From NCBI GenBank assembly GCA_004212795.1, contig SHBR01000020.1, positions 1-33,077 on the forward strand: 33,077 nucleotides of DNA. The letters are read 5' to 3'. This DNA comes from Candidatus Thioglobus sp. (GTDB lineage: Bacteria > Pseudomonadota > Gammaproteobacteria > Arenicellales > UBA868). Under the pieces are notes generated by a model. That model was not told where the DNA came from and did no database searches. It saw nothing but the letters and a program-made list of their open reading frames with translations. This document shows positions 17,615 to 25,936 of the stretch, piece after piece (position 1 is the stretch's first letter; each line of letters opens with the position of its first letter). The translations under genes were made by a program, and so were the position numbers.

Positions 17615-20600
17615 CTACTGACCTGGATTCATCTGTTCCCATGACAATCGACCCTCTAGCTGATCATCCCCTGATCGGATTGCTTCAACACCTACTTCAT
17701 TAGCATCGTCAGTACCGCTACCCGAGGTGTAACGATTGTCACCGATGATCGATACCCCAGTGGGCACTCCTTTTTTTGAGGTGTAGCGTTTGCCAGAATA
17801 CCCGACCTGTTTTTTAGGCCGACGGCCATCACCACCAATAGTCGTTGTGTCGCCATCCGCGTCAATTGCGCCACTTCCGTCGAAATCAAAAGCAGGTGAA
17901 ACCGGTACGCCCCCGGTTAACGCATCCACTGACATCATCCAACCCGATCCACCTGCCGCGCACGGTCTGGGATCCGAAGGGACTAACGTATTAAAAAAGA
18001 CCAAACCACCTCGGTAACGAGCATCGGTCACCACCCGCTCGCCTCGATCGGGCAAATCAAAAAACCAACCGTAACGACCGTCTTTACTTGCTTTTTTATA
18101 GTCCACCTTAAGCTCTTGCCATCGATCGGGATCGGTCACGCGACCATCTCCATTGGACGTGCGTAGAAAGACCTGCTGAACAAGATTTGATCGCTTGAGT
18201 CCATGATCACCCTTATCCCAGACGGCATAGAAACTTTGGGTATCAACCGTGGTGTTATCGCCTGCCACGAGATATTGACCGGTCCCGAAGAAAATCATCA
18301 AGTTGGGTGCGTTGCCACTGATGGGCATTTGGGGGTGACGAATAATCTCGGGTTTTGCCATGATCGGTTGGCGATCGGCACCGCTAAATAACGGAGACGC
18401 GTTGGCGACTTTCCACTCACTCATCAACTTGCTCGAGAGATCAAATGCCCACAGATTTCCATGTATATCGCCCGCATACACTCGATCAGCAACACGATCT
18501 CCATCGGTGTCGATCACCGCAGGCGTAGATAGGCCATTGCGTCTTGCAACAGAGCCCACGCCGGTTGGAATTCGAAGATAGTCCACACCCTCTGTCCATT
18601 TTCGATCCAGCCCGCCATCCAGAAAAATAACAAACAACTCCGCCTGACCCGAAGTCCGGGTTCCCGAGGCCGTATGCTCATATCCATTGCCCACAATTGC
18701 CGCCCAACGACCATTTGGCAACATCGCGATGGTCGGTCGAGCCAAGGTATGGCCTAAGTGAGGGTCATCCTCATCTGTGAATTCCCAGAGTGAAATCTCT
18801 GCAGATCTTGCCTCGGAAAAGCGGTCGGGGTTGGTTAGGTCCAAAGCAAAAAGACCGCGGCCGCCAGAGCCCTGGATTCCAACCAGAACCGTTCGCCAGG
18901 CGGGGGTTGTCGTAAAAGGCGATCGAATATAGGTATCTGCCACAGTGGGGGTACCATCCACATAGTAGCGATGCCCATAATCAGGATCAGTCAAGTAGTG
19001 ATACCCCTCGCTCTTTGCGGTCGAGAAGAGATTACCGGGCAAGTAGCTCATCATTTCTTTACCGTCATCGGCGGAAAATACATGCAGCATCCCGTCATTT
19101 GCGCCAACCACTACGACCGGTTTTCGGTCTTTCTGGCTCTGTACAAAAACGGAATGGGACTGCTTCGCAGAAGGGAAAAGTCCGCCCGAAGGCCAATTCA
19201 GATTCGGACGCCCGATATGAACGGCAGCGGAATGAATAATGTCCCCGAGGAGGCTTTCCCGTTCCCGAAAACCCCAGCCTTTTCCTTCGTTGCTCCGATC
19301 GCCTCTCAAATAATTCAGTCGGGCCTTACCCACATCGGTACTAATATGCGCGCTTCCTGGACTGGAGAATTTCTGAATACGATAGTTATACGCGTCAGCT
19401 ACAAAAAAACTTGCGCCCTCACACTCTCCGCCGTCATAAATGGCAATTCCTCGCGGGTACCGGAATTGTCCGTCAGAGGATCCAGCGGAACCCCATTTCG
19501 TAATGAAATTACCCGCCGCGTCAAATTGCTGCACACGATTAAAATACTCCACAACAAAAACATTCCCGCTTCCATCTGTCGCCACGCCATATGGATACCG
19601 AAACTGACCATCTCCTGTCCCATACGTTCCCCACGTGGCGAGAAACTTCCCGGAGGTATCAAACTTTTGAATTCTGTGGTTGACGTAGTCCGAAACATAA
19701 ACGTTATCCCCGGCGTCAATCGCAATTCGATTTGGTGTATGAAAGTCACCATTGGCACTCCCTCGGCTACCCCACATTCGCAAGTAACGGCCAGAGGCAT
19801 CAAAGACTTTGATTCGGTGATTTTGCAGTTCGACGACAAAGATATTCCCGGCCGAGTCAACTGCGACGTCAAATGGGTAATACAGCTCATCCGGCCCAGT
19901 GCCATACCCGCCAAAAACGGCGAGCAGATCGCCAGAGGATGAGAATTTTTTTACCGTGTGGGCGCCATGCTCAACAACATACACGTTTCCATCTTTGTCA
20001 GTAGAGATGCCAACGGGATAATAGAGATTGGTCTTATGTGTACCGAGACCGCCCCACTGCAACAAAAAATTACCATCAATATCAAATTTCTGAACCATAT
20101 GATTGTTGTAGTCAACGACGTAAACGCTTCCTTTCTGGTCCGTCGCGACATCAAAAGGCAATGCAAAACGGCCTTTACCGTTTCCTGCCTGACCCCACTT
20201 TCTCTCGTATACAAGATTACCCGAAGATCCCGATAGATTCAGAAGATCTGCGCGCTGAAGGGCTGACAAATAATCCCAACGAAACGGAATTCCGCCGGGT
20301 CGAGACTTGCTGGAGACTGAGGCGCCAGCGCCGCCCGCACAAACTGAACCTGTGGGTGACTCTTCGTTATTCCAGGTCAGCATGACACGCTGGTCGGGAC
20401 TGGTTTGGGAGTCGAGTTTATCGGCCGCTGACCATCGTTGAGCGCCAGGTTTTCCATTCGAATCAAGCCGCCCGGCAATCACATCACCCGTCCAAAACTC
20501 GGTATTAAAGGTCGTGAGATACAAATCGGTCCCGTTTTGAAGAAGACTGGTGCTGAATGTTGCAGCGGTGGCTGAGCCACTGGTATGCGCCAGGATGTCC

Positions 20601-21523
20601 TCTCCAATTTTTGCAAACGCAGACTTAAGCTCATCCTCATCATCTGCTTCAAAATAAAGGCCTCCGCCTTTCTTGGCAGTTTCCCGAAGCAACGATTGAC
20701 TGGTGTGAAAACCAATTGTGTAGGTTGTCAGATTATTTTTCGCCTCGTCACCATCAAACTCATCTACGTCCGGCCGCAAATCAATATCATGCAGCGCCGC
20801 CGCAACGCTGACGAGCGGGTGGTAGCATGTCGGACAGTAATTTTGTAAAGGGCGAGACGCGTTACCCCAGCCCCACCCGTCGGTCAGCAGAATAAGAAAA
20901 TTTTTCTGGCACCAAAAACAAATGGGTGACTCGTCAGTCGCACGTCTCCACCGTTTATACGGCGGCGATGGGAAAACTTCATTGATGGAATAAGTTTGCG
21001 CGGTCGTATCCGGGCGTAAAGTGAGCTTTCCCTGATACTGCCCATTAGCCGCACAACTCTTGTTGGTGCTGTTCCCCGGATTGATAGGGCCTCCTAGCCC
21101 TGAAAGATAACGCCCCATATGCTGCAATGTGCTTACAAGCGGCGTGCCGCCTCCGGGAGAAAGGTTTCGAATCGCCTGGTAAATCTTTTCACGATTGGCA
21201 TCAAGATCCGCAACCGGATAATCGAGCTCCCCACCAAAATTGTATCGACCAAAAGATGCGATTCCGACCCGGACGTTACTCAGCGAATCAAGCAACGATA
21301 TTGCGGCATCTTGAGCCTGACTCATTGGGGTGCGAGGTTGACCACTTCGACGCCATCCCATGGATCCAGAATCGTCAATGACAAGCACAATATTGGGCGG
21401 GCTGGCAGCAGAGGTCAAAATCGGACTCTGCGCGAGCGGCCCGGGATCGCCATACGACCATGCCGTCCACAGCAAAAGTGTCAGACTCCAAAACCACCTT
21501 CTCAAAAAAAGTAAAAAACGCAT
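17615..21523 (-). CDS. pilY1: PilY1-like type IV pilus tip protein with inserted NHL beta-propeller
   Basis: A 1302-residue exported protein. Order of parts: signal peptide (about 1-25), VWA domain with metal site DDSGS at 50-54, Thr127 and Asp215, the PilY1 bridge with FWTGDVIAG near 343-351, an NHL propeller at about 443-720, then the PilY1 C-terminal propeller. The last starts with LNYLRGDRS and RERESLLGDIIHS (736-765) and carries a calcium loop DTDGD..D with Asp1005, 1007, 1009 and 1013. A second EF-hand-like run, DFDGSGAID, is at 1213-1221. PilY1 proteins sit at the pilus tip and act in adhesion, surface sensing and pilus extension. The start overlaps the stop of the upstream small gene (TAATG), so the two are coupled. 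The NHL insert is absent from the PilY1 proteins I know. Confidence 0.93.
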   Translation of the reverse strand: MRFLLFLRRWFWSLTLLLWTAWSYGDPGPLAQSPILTSAASPPNIVLVIDDSGSMGWRRSGQPRTPMSQAQDAAISLLDSLSNVRVGIASFGRYNFGGELDYPVADLDANREKIYQAIRNLSPGGGTPLVSTLQHMGRYLSGLGGPINPGNSTNKSCAANGQYQGKLTLRPDTTAQTYSINEVFPSPPYKRWRRATDESPICFWCQKNFLILLTDGWGWGNASRPLQNYCPTCYHPLVSVAAALHDIDLRPDVDEFDGDEAKNNLTTYTIGFHTSQSLLRETAKKGGGLYFEADDEDELKSAFAKIGEDILAHTSGSATAATFSTSLLQNGTDLYLTTFNTEFWTGDVIAGRLDSNGKPGAQRWSAADKLDSQTSPDQRVMLTWNNEESPTGSVCAGGAGASVSSKSRPGGIPFRWDYLSALQRADLLNLSGSSGNLVYERKWGQAGNGKGRFALPFDVATDQKGSVYVVDYNNHMVQKFDIDGNFLLQWGGLGTHKTNLYYPVGISTDKDGNVYVVEHGAHTVKKFSSSGDLLAVFGGYGTGPDELYYPFDVAVDSAGNIFVVELQNHRIKVFDASGRYLRMWGSRGSANGDFHTPNRIAIDAGDNVYVSDYVNHRIQKFDTSGKFLATWGTYGTGDGQFRYPYGVATDGSGNVFVVEYFNRVQQFDAAGNFITKWGSAGSSDGQFRYPRGIAIYDGGECEGASFFVADAYNYRIQKFSSPGSAHISTDVGKARLNYLRGDRSNEGKGWGFRERESLLGDIIHSAAVHIGRPNLNWPSGGLFPSAKQSHSVFVQSQKDRKPVVVVGANDGMLHVFSADDGKEMMSYLPGNLFSTAKSEGYHYLTDPDYGHRYYVDGTPTVADTYIRSPFTTTPAWRTVLVGIQGSGGRGLFALDLTNPDRFSEARSAEISLWEFTDEDDPHLGHTLARPTIAMLPNGRWAAIVGNGYEHTASGTRTSGQAELFVIFLDGGLDRKWTEGVDYLRIPTGVGSVARRNGLSTPAVIDTDGDRVADRVYAGDIHGNLWAFDLSSKLMSEWKVANASPLFSGADRQPIMAKPEIIRHPQMPISGNAPNLMIFFGTGQYLVAGDNTTVDTQSFYAVWDKGDHGLKRSNLVQQVFLRTSNGDGRVTDPDRWQELKVDYKKASKDGRYGWFFDLPDRGERVVTDARYRGGLVFFNTLVPSDPRPCAAGGSGWMMSVDALTGGVPVSPAFDFDGSGAIDADGDTTTIGGDGRRPKKQVGYSGKRYTSKKGVPTGVSIIGDNRYTSGSGTDDANEVGVEAIRSGDDQLEGRLSWEQMNPGQ
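19364..20197 (-). repeat. Six NHL repeats inside PilY1
   Basis: Six units of about 46-47 residues (protein residues about 443-720) follow one pattern. Each has an aromatic-rich YP or LP, then GVATD or a variant, a GNVYVVD strand, NHRIQKF, a D-x-x-G turn, then a FLxxWG strand. Examples of the fourth strand region are VQKFDIDGNFLLQWG and IQKFDTSGKFLATWG. Six blades are enough for a closed propeller. The last unit has a short insertion containing a cysteine (GGECEGAS). Confidence 0.9.
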
Positions 21524-21876
21524 TAATCTGGTAGTAACGAGGGCATCTTTGATGCGGGAGGCGCTTTAGCGGAATCCGTCATCTCGGAATATTGTCTCTG
21601 ATAATCAGCAAGCGATTGGTCAATTTCAGCAAGAGTCATTGTCATGTCTTGCTCAATGGCTTTCCAAACCTTCAATTCATCTTGAGATGTGGGCCGTGGC
21701 GTTGAATCAAATCGCACCTGCTCTTGAAGAATTTCATAACGAAGACTTTGAAGACCCTGAATTGCCCGTAACAGCGCGACCTGCTCCTGATCCCAATCAG
21801 CAATACTGATCGATGAGAAAAAAGTTAACCAAATCGCGAATAGGCAAGTCCCGTGTTTCGCCACACTAACCTTCAT
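21523..21876 (-). CDS. Small exported helical protein coupled to pilY1
   Basis: I place the start at the ATG at 21876, giving 117 residues with a clean signal peptide (MKVSVAKHG, hydrophobic core, cleavage near SISIA). An in-frame ATG at 21903 would add nine residues without a ribosome site. The mature part is charged and helical, with a likely coiled coil between LLRAIQGLQSLRYEILQ and IDQSLADYQRQYSE, then a proline-rich tail. I do not recognise the family. Its TAA stop overlaps the pilY1 ATG by one base, and it follows the protease gene closely. A periplasmic partner or chaperone of this PilY1 is a reasonable inference from position only. Confidence 0.8.
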   Translation of the reverse strand: MKVSVAKHGTCLFAIWLTFFSSISIADWDQEQVALLRAIQGLQSLRYEILQEQVRFDSTPRPTSQDELKVWKAIEQDMTMTLAEIDQSLADYQRQYSEMTDSAKAPPASKMPSLLPD

Positions 21877-21907
21877 TTTTTTGATTCCAAAACCACAAAA
21901 CATGATT

Positions 21908-23476
21908 TTAAAACCAGCCGTGCTTTGGCAGCCAGTCTGGCGCGCTCACATCTTCTTTTTTCTGGCAACTTGACAGTCCGTTTTTCAAAAACTGGAATGC
22001 ACCTCTGACATCAATCCGATTTCGACTGACTCCGGCTCGCACAATGGGCTCGCCCGTACACGTTAAGGCAGTCCATAGACTTGCAACTGACGCGTTTGGG
22101 TCATAGCTTCGAAGAAGTGCGAACGCACCCGCCACGTGAGGTGCAGCCATCGACGTGCCGCTCATAGCCTTAATTGAACGAGTTGGCACCCCTGCCGTAA
22201 TTCGTTCGCCAGGCGCAACGAGATCGATCAGTGTAGAGTGATTCGAAAAACCAGATAGGCCATCATTTTTGTTCGAACTTCCAACTGCGATTGCGTTTCT
22301 GATACAAGCCGGATAGCTGATATAGCCATTCATCCCACTATTTCCTGCCGCGATCACGACCGCGATACCTGCACTGGTGAGACGGTCGATGACAGAGGCG
22401 ATCGCGGGTGCACGACTATCACAAGCAGATGAGTAGTAACCGCCACCCAGACTCATATTGACAGCCGCAATATCAAGAGAATTTCTAAGACTATAGACAT
22501 ACTCGAGTCCTCGAACCTGATCCGAGCCAAACGACATCACGCAAGGCGCGTATCCCCCACACCAATATCCACTCGTAAACTTCGAGAAAACCTGGACCCG
22601 AATAACGTCTGCCTCCGGTGCGACTCCCTTGTACTTGCCATCGTCTCCCGCCGCAATAGTGCCAACATGAGTACCATGATCACAGCCACCAATTGTTGTT
22701 GGACAATTTTTCCCTGCAGACACGCCAATCTCTGACGATATTTGTCCTGAACACAACGACTGAGATGGATAGTAAGCGTAATTGGTAGAGAAACACGCGC
22801 CGGCTACCACCCTGCCTCTGAGCATGGTCTGATGCTCCGTACCCGTATCCAAAATCGCAATCGCCTGGCCCTTGCCTCTGAGGGTAGGTTGCGTATTCCA
22901 CACTTTGTCAGCCTGAATTACATCCGCACTCTGATTAAGCATCGATTCGGAAACACCATCTTCCTGCACACTCACCACCGATTCATCTATGAGTATTTTT
23001 CGAAGATCCTCGCGACCCACCTCAAGTGTCATGAAGGGAATTTCAGTAAATCGCCAAACAACTCCTGGCCCAGCTTGCGCGCCAAACACCCGATTAATAA
23101 TCGTGTCCTGAATCACGGCCAAATCCTTCGCCTGCGCCTTAACATCGCGGGCCATCAGTTCATGCGGCGCAACCATGTCGAAATCCACACCAACAATCAC
23201 ACGAATTGTTTTGCCATCTTCAATCCGCTCCAAAAGCATTTTTCCCGGTCCATCCTGGTCAGGATCCGGAGCATTCCGGGTATATACCGTTATCGGATTG
23301 CGTTTAGCCGCAGGCGACCGGAGGTCATCTTGTCCAAACGCACTAGGCACCGTACCGATGGCGAGAGCAGTACTTAAAACAACACTCACAGTCATCAGAA
23401 CCCACCCGGACGCGCTCGACAGCGACCCATGCTTAACTGAGATTACAGCGTTTGGGGGATCATTCTTCCCGGACAT
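21908..23476 (-). CDS. Secreted subtilisin-like serine protease (S8)
   Basis: A 522-residue subtilase counted from the ATG at 23476, chosen over an upstream GTG at 23500 because AAGGGAG lies about 6 nt ahead of it. A long basic leader precedes a hydrophobic segment ending near PSAFGQ, then an I9-like propeptide region (about 90-175). The catalytic domain has Asp210 (AILDTG), His267 (DHGTHVG), the oxyanion Asn379 (AAGNSG) and Ser442 (SGTSMAAPHVAG). Several cysteines suggest disulfides in an exported enzyme. The C-terminal tail is short, with no autotransporter or sorting domain. It heads the unit protease, small helical protein, pilY1, so processing of pilus-tip material is a plausible role. 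Nutritional proteolysis is the alternative. Confidence 0.93.
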   Translation of the reverse strand: MSGKNDPPNAVISVKHGSLSSASGWVLMTVSVVLSTALAIGTVPSAFGQDDLRSPAAKRNPITVYTRNAPDPDQDGPGKMLLERIEDGKTIRVIVGVDFDMVAPHELMARDVKAQAKDLAVIQDTIINRVFGAQAGPGVVWRFTEIPFMTLEVGREDLRKILIDESVVSVQEDGVSESMLNQSADVIQADKVWNTQPTLRGKGQAIAILDTGTEHQTMLRGRVVAGACFSTNYAYYPSQSLCSGQISSEIGVSAGKNCPTTIGGCDHGTHVGTIAAGDDGKYKGVAPEADVIRVQVFSKFTSGYWCGGYAPCVMSFGSDQVRGLEYVYSLRNSLDIAAVNMSLGGGYYSSACDSRAPAIASVIDRLTSAGIAVVIAAGNSGMNGYISYPACIRNAIAVGSSNKNDGLSGFSNHSTLIDLVAPGERITAGVPTRSIKAMSGTSMAAPHVAGAFALLRSYDPNASVASLWTALTCTGEPIVRAGVSRNRIDVRGAFQFLKNGLSSCQKKEDVSAPDWLPKHGWF

Positions 23477-23599
23477 CTTTAGCTCCCTTGGACACCTCAC
23501 CGTGTCGGAATCAAAATAACAACGCCTTGTTGCATGCTCATCTTAATTGATTTTTTAGAAGGTTTCGCGAACTCGTTTATGGTGAATCAACTTTCTCCC

Positions 23600-24496
23600 T
23601 CAAGAAGTCAGGTCTTTAAACTCCTCAGCAAGAAAATCGATAAAAAGCCTGACCCGCGCAGGGAGATACTGACTGTGCGGATAAAGGGCAGATATGGGAT
23701 ATGAGACAGGCGGATAATCCGGCAGAACCTCTTTCAAGCAGCCATTCTGTAGATAGGACGCAACTTCCCACACCTCTTTCATTGCAATACCGTGTCCCGC
23801 GAGACACCAGTCTGTCAAAATTTCTGAATTGTCAGAATCCATCGAACCAAGAAGGCTAAGGGTTTCAGACTGCCCGCTTGGATGTGTCAGCGTCCATCGC
23901 CACTGCTGTGAGCCCGGAAACCGGAGCAGCAGGCAATTATGATTATGCAGATCTTTCGGCGTCTTGAGTTCTCCCGCCTTGCTAAGATAGTCTGGCGACG
24001 CGCAAAACACTCGCCGGCTGGTCGCAATCCGTTTTGCAACCATATTGGAATCCTTTAATTCAGCCACGCGGATAAGCAAATCAATTTGCTCACTAAAAAA
24101 ATCATCAAAACGATCACTCGAGACCAATTGGAGCTGTACATCAGGATGGCGCTCGACAAACTTCGCAATCGCTGAACCCAGGTAAATCCTCGAAAAACTG
24201 ACCGGCGCAGAGACTTTGAGTGAACCGGTCGGACTATCACGTTTAATCGAAATCGCGCTTTTGGCCTCGTCAACCGATTCGAGAATCTTTTTACTGTGAA
24301 TAAAAAAACTATCCCCATCAGGCGTTAGATCAACTTGGCGAGTGGTGCGATTCAGCAGCCGGATCCCCAATTTTTTCTCGAGACGAATCAGGCGAGAGCT
24401 CACGACCGCCGGCGTCAGTCTCAGGTCTCGGCCCGCAGCGGTCAGACTCCGAAGTTGTGCAACACGAACAAACAGCTCTAGATCATCAGTTTCCAT
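23600..24496 (-). CDS. LysR-family transcriptional regulator
   Basis: A 298-residue LTTR. The N-terminal winged helix-turn-helix spans about residues 3-60, with SLTAAGRDLRLTPAVVSSR as the recognition region and LLNRTTRQVDLTPDG as the wing. The C-terminal effector domain contains LKVSAPVSFSR and other features of the CrgA/AaeR-like subgroup. It is divergent from puuD across 127 bp holding a 24-bp dyad, the usual arrangement for a LysR gene and its target. The protease-pilY1 unit lies downstream on the same strand after 123 bp, so read-through could also link the regulator to that operon. The effector is unknown; urate or another pathway intermediate is a guess. Confidence 0.95.
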   Translation of the reverse strand: METDDLELFVRVAQLRSLTAAGRDLRLTPAVVSSRLIRLEKKLGIRLLNRTTRQVDLTPDGDSFFIHSKKILESVDEAKSAISIKRDSPTGSLKVSAPVSFSRIYLGSAIAKFVERHPDVQLQLVSSDRFDDFFSEQIDLLIRVAELKDSNMVAKRIATSRRVFCASPDYLSKAGELKTPKDLHNHNCLLLRFPGSQQWRWTLTHPSGQSETLSLLGSMDSDNSEILTDWCLAGHGIAMKEVWEVASYLQNGCLKEVLPDYPPVSYPISALYPHSQYLPARVRLFIDFLAEEFKDLTS

Positions 24497-24555
24497 CGAT
24501 TATCAAAAAAGAAGATATAGTTCTTCCTAATTGTAGTCATTTTTCTGAAAAGCAA

Positions 24556-24579
24556 TTGGACTTACGATCGTTTGTCCAA
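24556..24579. promoter_or_regulatory. 24-bp dyad between lysR and puuD, candidate LysR operator
   Basis: The arms TTGGAC (24556-24561) and GTCCAA (24574-24579) are perfect inverted repeats. At the centre lies an 8-bp palindrome ACGATCGT (24564-24571). Twenty of 24 positions obey the symmetry. It sits 44 bp upstream of the puuD start in the divergent spacer, where a LysR protein would bind. The function is inferred from symmetry and place. Confidence 0.55.
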
Positions 24580-24623
24580 AGATCAGCAGTTCATCCACTA
24601 TTTTCCAAGGAATTCACAACTCA

Positions 24624-25814
24624 ATGATCATCCCCTGGCTTGACTGGGCGAGTCTCGCGATCCGCTGGTTGCATCTCGCGGCAGGTATCGCATGGATTGG
24701 CACCTCGTTCTACTTTATTTGGCTAGACCGCAGTCTGCGAGCCCGCGAGAATCTACCGAAAGGTGTTCAGGGTGAATCCTGGAGCGTTCATGGTGGCGGT
24801 TTTTATCACGTCCAGAAGTATGCTGTTGCGCCAGAGGCCATGCCTGATGATCTTCACTGGTTCAAATACGAAGCCTACTTCACCTGGTTATCCGGCTTCG
24901 CGCTGTTAATCGTTCTTTACTATTTTGGTGCCAGCACTTATTTGATCGATTCCACCCGAGCGGACCTCACACCCACAATGGCGATCGGCATCAGTGTGGC
25001 CTTCCTGATCGGAAGCTGGGGTCTGTACGAAGCCCTTTGCCGCAGCCCGATAGGTCGATCGACGACCGTCCTTGCATCGTCCGTACTCGTTTTGATTTTA
25101 GTTAGCGCATTTTTGCTCACCCAAATCTTCAGTGATCGGGCCGCTTTTTTACACGTCGGCGCACTCATTGGGACAATCATGTCAGCAAATGTATTTGTGG
25201 TCATCATCCCCAATCAGAAAAAAGTAGTCGCCGATCTTCTGGACAAAAAACGGCCTGACCCCAGTCTCGGCGCGCAAGCCCGTCAGCGCTCTCTCCACAA
25301 TAACTATCTAACGTTGCCGGTACTGCTGCTCATGGTCAGCGCTCATTACCCATTGTTGTTCTCAGGGGGTGCCGCGTGGGGATGGCTAGTTGTTGGCGTC
25401 ATTATTGTAATCGGCGCTATTGTCCGGCATTTTTTTAACACTCACCATACAGGCGGTCGTGGCCTCCAATTAATGTGGCAGTGGCCACTCGCGATTATTC
25501 TTGGATTGGGTTTGATATTCTTCATCGCCTCCAAAAACGAACTACGCTTTACCGGGCAAGTCAGTGATAACCAAGCCTTCAACATTGTGGAGCAGCATTG
25601 CGTGAGTTGTCATGCAGTTCATCCCTCAAACCCTACATTTAAAACAGCCCCCGCCGGGGTAGTGCTAGATAGCCTCGCCAGGGTCCGGCAGCATCGAACG
25701 AATATAATCTCTCAAGCGGTGATGAGTCAGGCCATGCCACTGGGTAATGCGACAAAAATGACGCCTGAAGAACGGTCGGCGCTCGGCCAATGGCTACAGC
25801 AAACCCCTGACTAA
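24624..25814 (+). CDS. puuD: Membrane-bound urate oxidase PuuD with cytochrome c domain
   Basis: A 396-residue protein. The N-terminal three quarters are about eight transmembrane segments, beginning WLHLAAGIAWIGTSFYFIWLDRSL with family-typical histidine and aromatic residues. A C-terminal cytochrome c domain follows, with the heme motif Cys326-x-x-Cys329-His330 and methionines near MSQAMPLG. PuuD oxidises urate to 5-hydroxyisourate and passes electrons to a cytochrome instead of making hydrogen peroxide from oxygen as the soluble uricase does. This fills the only missing step between XdhAB and HiuH. A ribosome site AAGGA lies 11 nt before the ATG. It is transcribed away from the LysR gene. 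Confidence 0.95.
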   Translation: MIIPWLDWASLAIRWLHLAAGIAWIGTSFYFIWLDRSLRARENLPKGVQGESWSVHGGGFYHVQKYAVAPEAMPDDLHWFKYEAYFTWLSGFALLIVLYYFGASTYLIDSTRADLTPTMAIGISVAFLIGSWGLYEALCRSPIGRSTTVLASSVLVLILVSAFLLTQIFSDRAAFLHVGALIGTIMSANVFVVIIPNQKKVVADLLDKKRPDPSLGAQARQRSLHNNYLTLPVLLLMVSAHYPLLFSGGAAWGWLVVGVIIVIGAIVRHFFNTHHTGGRGLQLMWQWPLAIILGLGLIFFIASKNELRFTGQVSDNQAFNIVEQHCVSCHAVHPSNPTFKTAPAGVVLDSLARVRQHRTNIISQAVMSQAMPLGNATKMTPEERSALGQWLQQTPD

Positions 25815-25936
25815 CCGCTGGCACCTGAAACCGCCTAGCGTCATTTCAGCCAAACCAGTACCCGCTCTTCTAACGTAAAAATCACCTGACCGTCAATTTA
25901 CCCAGACTTTTCGATCAAGCTAGGATCTCAAAATTA

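Noticed and set aside
18971-19942. 323-codon rightward open frame antisense to the NHL-PilY1 gene
   Set aside because: It lies wholly opposite the NHL and following region. The product has no recognisable domain and arises from the repeated composition of the sense strand.
19364-20197. Periodic repetition that might look like a DNA tandem repeat or CRISPR-like array
   Set aside because: The period of roughly 140 bp is at the protein level (NHL repeats). The DNA units are diverged, with no identical repeats or spacers.
22832-23377. 181-codon rightward frame opposite the S8 protease
   Set aside because: It is a shadow of the protease gene, with an arginine/histidine-rich translation typical of antisense frames.
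25825-25849. Inverted repeat CTGAAA/TTTCAG after puuD as a terminator
   Set aside because: The six-base stem has a 13-base loop and no T-tract, so it is not convincing as an intrinsic terminator.
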